Virus record (IMG/VR): IMGVR_UViG_3300025698_001396
Span: 1-23,649 of that record
Length of the DNA: 23,649 nt
Strand: one strand, 5' to 3'
DNA from: a virus
This document shows, in pieces, positions 1-5,550 of the stretch. Under the pieces are notes generated by a model that ran no database searches, had not been told where the DNA came from, and worked only from the letters and a program-made list of their open reading frames with translations. Every line of letters starts with the position of its first letter. Position 1 is the stretch's first letter. The translations under genes and the position numbers were made by a program.

Positions 1-176
1 GTAAGCAAAAACTATGGGCAGTAATACTAAAAGAACGCAAAGAGATTTTTGATACATCAAGTATATTTTTTTCTAAAAGAAGTGCAGAATTTTGGAAAAA
101 GGAAGAAATTGAAAAATATCCTGATGTTGAAAGAGGAACTTACAAAGTAGTAAGAATAGAGATTAACATAATTTAA
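1..176 (+). CDS. Hypothetical protein, 3' end only
   Basis: The gene is open at the left edge; the first complete codon begins at base 3, and 57 residues are visible before a TAA stop. The visible part starts KQKLWAVILKERKEIFDTSS and ends VVRIEINII. It is basic and mixed in character, with no signal peptide, membrane segment or cysteine motif. No family was recognised. It is read in the same direction as the small genes that follow and is probably the last part of another early or accessory phage gene. There are 32 bases between its stop and the next start. Confidence 0.55.
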   Translation, partial: KQKLWAVILKERKEIFDTSSIFFSKRSAEFWKKEEIEKYPDVERGTYKVVRIEINII

Positions 177-208
177 TATTTAATTAACTTACTAGAAGAA
201 GAAACTTT

Positions 209-364
209 ATGGAAAAATATATACCATTACTATCGGTAGCTATAATTTGTATGGCTATACAGTGGCACGGACACTATCTCAAAGATGAGGTAAATATTTG
301 GTTAGATTTTGTACCCTCATTGATATTATTTATTGCATTACTTTTAATCACTACTAAATCTTAA
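209..364 (+). CDS. Small membrane protein, two predicted helices (51 aa)
   Basis: This 51-residue reading frame begins MEKYIPLLSVAIICMAIQW and ends LLLITTKS. It has a hydrophobic stretch at about residues 5-17 and a second at about 33-47, separated by a polar loop (HGHYLKDEVN). That is the layout of a two-span inner-membrane peptide with a short loop. The family is unknown. It sits 4 bases upstream of the next start and is co-directional with its neighbours, so it is probably part of one transcription unit. Similar small membrane proteins in phages serve as holin-like, superinfection-exclusion or host-takeover proteins, but nothing in the sequence chooses among these. Confidence 0.6.
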   Translation: MEKYIPLLSVAIICMAIQWHGHYLKDEVNIWLDFVPSLILFIALLLITTKS

Positions 365-369
365 AATAT

Positions 370-678
370 ATGCTAAACATAGAACTTAACAATACTGTTG
401 ATAATAAGTGGGAAGAAGAATTTGATAAGCAGTTTATGGAGTATGCTTTTGAAAATGAAAACATGATAATAGACAATGATACTGATGGAAATGATATTAA
501 ACAATTCATACACAAAGTTATCAAACAAAGGGAAGATGAACTAAAGAAGGAATTTAAGGGAATGATTCCAGAGAAGAAGAAATTATATGAAGCAAAGAAT
601 TTAACTGATGTAGCTTTTAATTGTGAAATAAAGGGTTTTAACGAGTGTAGAGAACATATTTTAAATAAACTAATTTAA
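370..678 (+). CDS. Hypothetical acidic/helical phage protein (102 aa)
   Basis: The protein is rich in Glu, Asp, Lys and Asn and appears almost entirely helical, with no membrane segment or signal peptide. The C-terminal part (about residues 82-100, ending GFNECREHILNKLI) resembles the short 'GYNxCRxxIL' helical tails common in small phage proteins of unknown function; this is an impression, not a domain assignment. It has no Shine-Dalgarno sequence; the start is preceded by AAATAT. It lies between two genes for membrane or exported products and is probably co-transcribed with them. No function is proposed. Confidence 0.65.
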   Translation: MLNIELNNTVDNKWEEEFDKQFMEYAFENENMIIDNDTDGNDIKQFIHKVIKQREDELKKEFKGMIPEKKKLYEAKNLTDVAFNCEIKGFNECREHILNKLI

Positions 679-682
679 ATAT

Positions 683-997
683 ATGAAAAAACTACTAATA
701 ATACCCATCATCTTACTTTTAGCTGGGTGTACTCAAGTAAAATTAACTGAAACAACAGATAAATACAATGTAACAGATGAATTATTAAATGAAGCAATAA
801 ATGAAATAAAAAAAGAGCCTGTAGTTTTATCTAAACCAAAAGAACCAATGTATTATGGTTATGAGAATGAAAAAGGAGTTATTGTTGCTTACGCAAATCA
901 TTTTGGAGAATTTTTTTACCTTGATGAAAATGGTGAATATATAAAAGTTATAGATGAAAAAACAAGAGATAAATATTTATATAATATAAATAAATAA
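683..997 (+). CDS. Predicted lipoprotein (104 aa)
   Basis: The N-terminus, MKKLLIIPIILLLAGC, is a typical type II signal peptide: two lysines, a hydrophobic core and an LAGC lipobox with the acceptor cysteine at residue 16. The mature protein would be about 89 residues, polar and Lys/Glu-rich, attached to a membrane by its lipid. Its second half, with several Tyr and Gly residues (YYGYENEKGVIVAYANHFG), looks like small beta structure. No family was recognised. It is not next to the holin-like gene at the other end of the window, so an Rz1 spanin role is not supported. Phage lipoproteins far from lysis genes often act in superinfection exclusion or alter lysogenised cells; that is inference from context. 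Confidence 0.75.
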   Translation: MKKLLIIPIILLLAGCTQVKLTETTDKYNVTDELLNEAINEIKKEPVVLSKPKEPMYYGYENEKGVIVAYANHFGEFFYLDENGEYIKVIDEKTRDKYLYNINK

Positions 998-1013
998 CAT
1001 TTAACTTAACGCT

Positions 1014-1214
1014 ATGCCACAAGTAATACCACCACCAATTAAAAAGAGAGATCATGAAATGGAATATATCTCTAATTTAAAACAAAACACTAAAGAACAT
1101 ACAGATTACTTTTCAAAATTAGATCAGCCACCAGAGAGATGGTATAAGAATGATTGGATGTTAGCTGTATTCTCTGTAATGTATATTGTGTGGTTTATAA
1201 TTTATTTAATTTAA
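1014..1214 (+). CDS. Small tail-anchored membrane protein (66 aa)
   Basis: The first 45 residues are polar, beginning MPQVIPPPIKKRDHEMEYIS. The last 18-20 (MLAVFSVMYIVWFIIYLI) form one strongly hydrophobic helix ending at the C-terminus. This predicts a tail-anchored or single-span protein with most of its mass on the cytoplasmic side. The family is unknown. It follows the lipoprotein gene after 16 bases, so three of the first five genes here encode small membrane-associated products. Confidence 0.65.
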   Translation: MPQVIPPPIKKRDHEMEYISNLKQNTKEHTDYFSKLDQPPERWYKNDWMLAVFSVMYIVWFIIYLI

Positions 1215-1218
1215 TATT

Positions 1219-1365
1219 ATGCTAGACCCATTACCAATTGGAGAAGAAGAACCAAAATTCCTTAAGTGTGAGAACTGTGGTATGGTATATAATGATGAAG
1301 ATGAACTGCATGATTACAATAGTATTGAAGACAGTGGGCTATGTACTTTTTGTGTTAAATTGTAA
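1219..1365 (+). CDS. Small zinc-ribbon protein (48 aa)
   Basis: This 48-residue frame starts with the ATG at 1219, 4 bases after the preceding stop. It contains FLKCENCGMVY near residue 17 and GLCTFCVKL at the C-terminus. These two CxxC pairs, about 24 residues apart, form a four-cysteine zinc-ribbon or rubredoxin-like knuckle. The linker is acidic (YNDEDELHDYN), so a nucleic-acid role is not certain; protein-protein contact is equally possible. Miniature zinc-ribbon proteins of this kind are frequent in phage early regions and mostly uncharacterised. Confidence 0.6.
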   Translation: MLDPLPIGEEEPKFLKCENCGMVYNDEDELHDYNSIEDSGLCTFCVKL

Positions 1366-1374
1366 ATAAATAAT

Positions 1375-1740
1375 ATGAAAAAAACAGAAATAGAACAAAA
1401 AAATATTAATATGCTTATGTGTATGCTTATTAGAAAAATGCAAATTGCTGTTGATAAAATGTACCATCCTCCATTAATGGTAAAAGAAGAAAAACTTGAG
1501 AATGGAGAAACTTTACATCATTATAAATTGATTAAAAAAGATGAAAAAACCCCTAAGTTTATATTTTGTTGCAGTCCAAAACCAAATGTAAAAAAATTAG
1601 ATGAAAAAACTAAAAAAGAAATAATACTTAATGCTAGACGACTTGGTGGCGGTAGTACTAATTATTTTATGGATAAAATATTTGAAGGTACTGATTTTAA
1701 TTGGAGAGAAGAAATACTTAGAGATTTAAATAATAAATAA
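1375..1740 (+). CDS. Hypothetical protein (121 aa)
   Basis: This is a basic, Lys-rich soluble protein. Visible marks are a helical N-terminus with several Met and Cys residues (INMLMCMLIRKMQIAVDKM), a pair of adjacent cysteines (IFCCSPKP) near the middle, and a glycine patch ARRLGGGSTNYF near residue 93 that could be a turn or a phosphate-binding loop. None of this matches a family I recognise. It ends 2 bases before the start of the RecU-like gene, so the two are probably translated from one message and may work together. Confidence 0.6.
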   Translation: MKKTEIEQKNINMLMCMLIRKMQIAVDKMYHPPLMVKEEKLENGETLHHYKLIKKDEKTPKFIFCCSPKPNVKKLDEKTKKEIILNARRLGGGSTNYFMDKIFEGTDFNWREEILRDLNNK

Positions 1741-1742
1741 CT

Positions 1743-2165
1743 ATGCCCTACTTAGAAACAGATCTTACTTCGGACTTTTCAAAGTTCCAAAGGAAGAACA
1801 AGCGCGCATGCGAGATTGCTTTTACTTATAACATGGAGTTTAAAGTAAAGAAAATGGGGAAACGTTTGAACTTCAAGGGGGATTTCCAACCACAGCAAAT
1901 ACCAGAGCTATTAAAAGGTATTCATGGTTGCGTGTATTATAAGATGTCTGATATGAGCAGGGGAGCTAAACCTTTTGACGCAATGCAGACTTGTTATTGC
2001 CCGGGACTTATAGGAGTGCTATGGTACACCCCCCGCAAGCCAAAGATATTACTCTTGCTTGATGTTCAAGAAGTTGATAAACTTATGTTAAAAGGAGTTA
2101 AGAGCATCACAGAAAAGGAAGCTATAGAGATGGCAGTTTATCGATTTGATTTAAAGACTAAATAA
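1743..2165 (+). CDS. RecU-like / Holliday-junction-resolvase-fold protein (140 aa)
   Basis: The order of motifs recalls the phage RecU-like family (sometimes named penicillin-binding-protein-related factor A), whose members carry a PD-(D/E)xK nuclease fold. Known members, as remembered, run FELKxTxGKxLPF, then PHQ, then HKISDxxxGxKPFD, then a strand ending PRKPK. Here the matching parts are EFKVKKMGKRLNF (about residues 31-43), QPQQ (about 48-51), YYKMSDMSRGAKPFD (about 65-79) and YTPRKPKILLLLD (about 95-107). The family's catalytic ExK appears as FKVK, so the usual Glu is replaced or shifted. The protein may be inactive, structural or use another acid. It lies directly upstream of the methyltransferase gene. 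Confidence 0.5.
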   Translation: MPYLETDLTSDFSKFQRKNKRACEIAFTYNMEFKVKKMGKRLNFKGDFQPQQIPELLKGIHGCVYYKMSDMSRGAKPFDAMQTCYCPGLIGVLWYTPRKPKILLLLDVQEVDKLMLKGVKSITEKEAIEMAVYRFDLKTK

Positions 2166-2170
2166 TAACT

Positions 2171-3844
2171 ATGAAATATTTATCATTATTCTCGGGCATT
2201 GGAGGGTTCGAGTTAGGAATACAACAAGCGTATGAACAAAAATTACGAAATAATAATGGTGCATTATCGGGGAGAGATAAGAAGACACCATCAGACAGTC
2301 CCAACACTATCACAGGCAATGGGAATGGGTGGAGGAACAATTCCACTTGCATTGGTTACTCAGAAATCGACAAATATTCAATCCAAACCTATCAAAAACA
2401 TTTTAACCACAAAAATTATGGAGACATTACAAAAATCAACGAAAAAGAATTACCAGACTTTGATCTCTTGGTTGGAGGGTTCCCATGTCAATCTTTTTCA
2501 ATCGCTGGAAAACGCGGTGGATTTAACGACACAAGAGGTACGCTCTTCTTTGAAATCGCTCGGATTGTTAAACAAAAACAGCCACGCCTTTTACTTCTTG
2601 AAAATGTCAAAGGGCTTTTATCTCACGACAAAGGACAAACATTCTATACCATCATCTCCACGCTTGATGAACTGGGGTATGACTGTCAATGGCAAGTGCT
2701 TAACAGCAAAAATTTCGGCGTCCCACAAAATAGGGAACGAGTGTTCATTGTCGGACATCTTAGAGGAACACCCAGACCAGAAGTATTTCCTATCGGAGGA
2801 GGCACAAAAAAAGATATTGTCCAGCTTAATCACCCAACACACTCAAACAATAGGCTCTATGGAATAGAGGGGATAAGCCCTACTTTAAACACCGCACAAG
2901 GTGGTAATAGGCAACCAAAAATAGTTAAAGTAAGCGGTGATTTAGATAAAAGAAAAACTTATCTTGGTGATATAGCTTCAACTCTAGCAGCCAACCCAAC
3001 AAGTGATAATACAGCCAGACTATTTGAAAATAATAAAATAAGAAGACTAACCCCAAAAGAATGTGAAAGACTACAAGGATTTCCGGAAGTAGAAAAGTGT
3101 GATATACTAGAAGTATGCAAAGAGAATCAAAAGAAAAATGTAAATGCGGAAAACCAAAATCACAAGTTGCAAAAACTTGTTGGGAGTGTAGAAAGAAAAG
3201 ACTCACAAGAAAATGCAAAATATGTGGTAAAGTTTTTGAATACAAAAAATCAACAAATAAACAAACCTGTTCAACCGAATGTGCTTATAAGTTGCGTGGA
3301 AAACGGAGTAGAAATACACAGTCAAGGAAAATTACTCTTAAATGCCAAGAATGCGGAAAAGAAAAATTGGTGTCACCAGTATATAAAGATAGAAGATTTT
3401 GTTCAAATGCTTGTTGGCATAAATTTAATACTGGAAAAAATAACAGTAAATGGAGAGGTGGAATCACCTCAGAACGAGCAATGTTTGGCACTTCAAAAGA
3501 ATGGAAAGAAGTTAGAAAAAAAGTTTGGAAACGAGATAATGCAACCTGTAGGAGATGTGGAGAAAGATTTAATCATACTCAAAGAACTTTTGAAGTCCAT
3601 CACATTGTACCATTTAGGCATAGGAAATTTAGAACAAAAGTTAGCAACCTTATCCTCGTTTGTAATACGTGCCATAATTGGATACATTCCAATAGAAATA
3701 AAAAATCAAAATACCTTTACGATAATCATAAAAAGTAAAGTTGGTTGGACTTATGGATGTTCTGATTCTCAGAGGTATCGTCAATGTGGAAATGCAGTTA
3801 CAGTAAATGTAATTCAAGCTATAATGGAAAGGTTGTTATATTAA
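2171..3844 (+). CDS. DNA (cytosine-5) methyltransferase, interrupted in frame by an HNH gene
   Basis: This enzyme transfers a methyl group from S-adenosylmethionine to C5 of cytosine in DNA; in phages it protects against restriction or matches host methylation. Visible motifs are I FSGIGGFELG (about residues 6-15), IV GFPCQSFS with the catalytic Cys (about 103-110), VI ENVKGLL (about 143), VIII VPQNRERVFIVG (about 186), IX RRLTPKECERLQGFP (about 290-305) and X QRYRQCGNAVTVNV (about 534). Normal relatives read QGFP(D/E)GWT without a break. Here 218 codons separate QGFPE from GWTYG, and this stretch carries an HNH gene in another frame. The MTase frame nevertheless stays open to its own C-terminus. 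Without the insert the enzyme would be about 339 aa, normal for the family. G+C is locally higher than in the neighbours, suggesting recent acquisition. Whether the 557-aa product is active is unknown. Confidence 0.9.
   Translation: MKYLSLFSGIGGFELGIQQAYEQKLRNNNGALSGRDKKTPSDSPNTITGNGNGWRNNSTCIGYSEIDKYSIQTYQKHFNHKNYGDITKINEKELPDFDLLVGGFPCQSFSIAGKRGGFNDTRGTLFFEIARIVKQKQPRLLLLENVKGLLSHDKGQTFYTIISTLDELGYDCQWQVLNSKNFGVPQNRERVFIVGHLRGTPRPEVFPIGGGTKKDIVQLNHPTHSNNRLYGIEGISPTLNTAQGGNRQPKIVKVSGDLDKRKTYLGDIASTLAANPTSDNTARLFENNKIRRLTPKECERLQGFPEVEKCDILEVCKENQKKNVNAENQNHKLQKLVGSVERKDSQENAKYVVKFLNTKNQQINKPVQPNVLISCVENGVEIHSQGKLLLNAKNAEKKNWCHQYIKIEDFVQMLVGINLILEKITVNGEVESPQNEQCLALQKNGKKLEKKFGNEIMQPVGDVEKDLIILKELLKSITLYHLGIGNLEQKLATLSSFVIRAIIGYIPIEIKNQNTFTIIIKSKVGWTYGCSDSQRYRQCGNAVTVNVIQAIMERLLY
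3100..3108 (+). promoter_or_regulatory. Possible extended -10 promoter for the HNH gene
   Basis: TGATATACT is a TGn extended -10 followed by the hexamer TATACT, the same hexamer used by the regulator promoter near 10871. A -35 placed 17 bp upstream would be TTTCCG (3080-3085), a poor match, but extended -10 promoters tolerate that. The predicted start, about 7 bases downstream, falls on or beside the A of the HNH ATG at 3115, so the message would be leaderless or nearly so. Confidence 0.35.
3115..3738 (+). CDS. HNH homing endonuclease with zinc-finger pairs (207 aa)
   Basis: This is probably a site-specific DNA-cleaving enzyme that spreads its own gene by cutting uninterrupted alleles. Three cysteine modules come first: CKCGKP...CWEC (about residues 9-25), CKICGK...CSTEC (about 34-56) and CQECGK...CSNAC (about 76-100). 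Next is a NUMOD3-like KNNSKWRGG, then an HNH fold with CRRCGERF, EVHHIVPF as the first His pair, and NLILVCNTCHNWIH with the Asn and last His plus zinc cysteines. All key HNH residues are present, so it looks active. Its frame differs from the surrounding methyltransferase frame and it ends just before the host gene resumes. It has no Shine-Dalgarno; a possible own promoter lies directly upstream. Vsr-like or restriction partners of the methylase would not be expected to be nested this way. Confidence 0.88.
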   Translation: MQRESKEKCKCGKPKSQVAKTCWECRKKRLTRKCKICGKVFEYKKSTNKQTCSTECAYKLRGKRSRNTQSRKITLKCQECGKEKLVSPVYKDRRFCSNACWHKFNTGKNNSKWRGGITSERAMFGTSKEWKEVRKKVWKRDNATCRRCGERFNHTQRTFEVHHIVPFRHRKFRTKVSNLILVCNTCHNWIHSNRNKKSKYLYDNHKK

Positions 3845-3857
3845 TATAACACCCAAT

Positions 3858-3928
3858 ATCGAGATCGTCTAATGGCAGGACACAGGGTTTTGGATCCTGT
3901 TATCTAGGTTCGAATCCTAGTCTCGGTG
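3858..3928 (+). tRNA. tRNA-Gln (TTG)
   Basis: A full cloverleaf can be drawn. The acceptor is ATCGAGA with TCTCGGT (7 pairs including one G-U). The D arm is GTC...GAC with the AATGG loop. The anticodon stem CAGGG/TCCTG encloses loop TTTTGGA, giving anticodon TTG. The T arm is CTAGG/CCTAG with loop TTCGAAT, and the discriminator is G. CCA is not encoded. It is 14 bases after the methyltransferase stop and 4 bases before the next tRNA, so the pair probably shares one transcript. Confidence 0.92.
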
Positions 3929-3932
3929 CTAA

Positions 3933-4003
3933 GTAGGCATAGTGTAATGGTAGCACGGCAGGATGTGGCCCTGTCAGACATAGTTCGAATCTATGTGCTT
4001 ACT
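3933..4003 (+). tRNA. tRNA-His (GTG)
   Basis: The acceptor is GTAGGCA with TGCTTAC (7 pairs, one G-U). T8 is present, the D stem is GTGT/GCAC, and the anticodon stem GCAGG/CCTGT encloses loop ATGTGGC with anticodon GTG. The T arm is CATAG/CTATG with loop TTCGAAT. CCA is not encoded. Most bacterial tRNA-His genes encode an extra G at -1 opposite C73. Here the bases are A at -1 and T at 73, so the usual histidyl-tRNA synthetase identity pair is not encoded. Confidence 0.9.
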
Positions 4004-4042
4004 CAACCTCCAATCATACCACTAACAATTTACACCAACCTT

Positions 4043-4068
4043 AAAACGAAGCACAGAGCTTCGTTTTT
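4043..4068 (+). terminator. Intrinsic terminator after the tRNAs, probably bidirectional
   Basis: AAAACGAAGC and GCTTCGTTTT form a perfect 10-bp stem around the loop ACAGA, with T5 on the plus strand and a run of A (T on the minus strand) on the other side. Flanking ACCTTA/TAAGGT-like bases can lengthen the stem. It lies where the plus-strand unit (tRNAs) meets the end of the minus-strand replication operon, so it could stop both. The remaining bases to 4172 show no gene or other structure. Confidence 0.8.
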
Positions 4069-4172
4069 AGTGTAAGGTTAGCTATTTATGAAGTAAGAAC
4101 TAATAAACCAATAATCCAGTGTTCTGTAAAAAGTATCAAATAAATACCAAGTATTGTTTTCATATAATTATA

Positions 4173-5540
4173 TTAAAATATAATCTCCCAACCTTTTACA
4201 TCATACAATCTCTTCCTTTCAAAATATTGTCTCTTCAATATTGGATTTTCATTGTCGCAGAGATCATAAATCTTTGCATCAGTCTTCCCTGCAAAAAATC
4301 TAAGTATACGCCCAGCAATTTGAACAGTAAGCACATCTGATTTTAAATCACCTGCAATAATTAATCTATCAAGTTCTGGAATATCAAGTCCGGTTGAAAG
4401 TAATGAGAATGTACCAAGCAAAATATTAAATTTATATTTCCCAGCTCTCATACTGTTCAATATATCATTTCTATTTTTATCATCGCTATCTGCATAATAC
4501 ACATTGAAGTCTTTTAACTTCTCTTTTAATATTTCACAATGCTCACGTCTTTTTGTAAGTATTATAACTTTCTTCCCTGCCACTGCTTCACCAACTGCAA
4601 TACCTTGAATCAAAGTATTACGGCTATCATTTGCCACCATTGTGTCTATCATTTCATGGTAGTTCGCTGATACTGGAATTTTAACACGAGTATAAATTAC
4701 CTCAACTGTTGGTTTAATCATTGTTTCCTCATACTTTGAAATTATAGGCCCAAGATAGAAAAATATTACATCAGTTTTTCCATCATCTTTTGAACGATTT
4801 GGTGATCCTGATAATCCGTAAATATGTTTTGGGTTAAAACATTCTAAAGTTTTTATTCTAACTTTTGACACTATCCCATGGCACTCATCTATAATTAAAA
4901 GTCCTACTTGTGAGCTAATTCTTTTAGCCCAATAACAATCTTTACTTGCTAGACTTTGCCACGTAGCTACAATAACATCATTATTAATATCTTTGTGATC
5001 TTTATCAATTATACCAACATCATATTTAAACCATTTTTTATACTCCAATTTAAATTGAGAAGCAATAACTGTTGTTGGACAAATTATAAGAGTTTTAAGT
5101 CCAAGCCGACGTGACACTTCGCAAGATACTATAGTTTTTCCTGCGCCAGTTCCTGCATAAACTACACCTAGCTCTGCTTTTATTGTGTCGGCCACTATCT
5201 TATTTTGGTGTTTATATTCATTCTCCATTGGTATAGGCATCCAGTCGTTGAAGTCTGCTTTAGGCTCATTTAAATTACTTTCAACTTCATATTCTATTTC
5301 ATTCTTATCTAAATAAGCTGTAAACCTACCACAAAATGCACGTGGTAATATTAAATCTCCACTCTTTTTATCTTCTTTGAAATACTTAAACAACCTTTGA
5401 GCCGCCCAAGCATTTCCTGTAATTCTTACCACCCTTGCATAAGCGGGGTTTTTGATAGTCAAAGCTTTCTTTGCCACCCCGAGGGTTTTTGTATCACAAT
5501 TTGATATGATTAAAATGTTACTCTTTTTGATTGTTATCAT
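4173..5540 (-). CDS. SF2 DNA helicase, UvsW/ResIII type (455 aa)
   Basis: This is an ATP-dependent DNA helicase or translocase. Motif I AGTGAGKT lies at about residue 130, motif Ia CPTTVIASQF about 155, motif II IIDECHG (DECH type) about 215, motif III GLSGSPNR about 245, and the second RecA lobe carries TGLDIPELD and QIAGRILR (motifs V and VI) at about 390-410. A roughly 100-residue N-terminal extension precedes the helicase core, as in UvsW-like phage helicases acting in recombination-dependent replication, branch migration or fork rescue. It is the last gene of the minus-strand replication operon, 10 bases after the coiled-coil gene. A restriction-subunit role is unlikely because no nuclease domain or partner gene is present. 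Confidence 0.85.
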   Translation of the reverse strand: MITIKKSNILIISNCDTKTLGVAKKALTIKNPAYARVVRITGNAWAAQRLFKYFKEDKKSGDLILPRAFCGRFTAYLDKNEIEYEVESNLNEPKADFNDWMPIPMENEYKHQNKIVADTIKAELGVVYAGTGAGKTIVSCEVSRRLGLKTLIICPTTVIASQFKLEYKKWFKYDVGIIDKDHKDINNDVIVATWQSLASKDCYWAKRISSQVGLLIIDECHGIVSKVRIKTLECFNPKHIYGLSGSPNRSKDDGKTDVIFFYLGPIISKYEETMIKPTVEVIYTRVKIPVSANYHEMIDTMVANDSRNTLIQGIAVGEAVAGKKVIILTKRREHCEILKEKLKDFNVYYADSDDKNRNDILNSMRAGKYKFNILLGTFSLLSTGLDIPELDRLIIAGDLKSDVLTVQIAGRILRFFAGKTDAKIYDLCDNENPILKRQYFERKRLYDVKGWEIIF

Positions 5541-5550
5541 CTTGATTCTA

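Larger units (their letters stand above)
3089..3742 (+). mobile_element. In-frame homing-endonuclease insertion inside the methyltransferase gene
   Basis: The left boundary is inferred after the codon for E in QGFPE and the right boundary before G in GWT, because uninterrupted family members join these directly. The insert is 654 nt, a multiple of three, and contains no stop in the methyltransferase frame. The HNH gene fills nearly all of it: 26 bases precede its ATG and 4 follow its stop. That leaves no room for a group I or II intron core. The methyltransferase-frame translation shows no intein splicing residues: it begins VEK and ends SKV, with no N-terminal Cys/Ser and no HN at the end. 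Boundaries are accurate to a few codons. Confidence 0.7.

Noticed and set aside
3089-3742. Group I or II intron in the methyltransferase gene
   Set aside because: The HNH frame fills all but about 30 bases, leaving no space for a catalytic intron core, and no intron secondary structure is visible.
3089-3742. Intein in the methyltransferase
   Set aside because: The methyltransferase-frame translation of the insert has no N-terminal Cys/Ser, no TxxH block and no C-terminal HN followed by Cys/Ser/Thr; the HNH motif is in another frame.
4119-4340. Plus-strand 73-codon frame after the tRNA terminator
   Set aside because: It overlaps the end of the SF2 helicase gene on the other strand and lies downstream of a strong terminator; composition is not protein-like.
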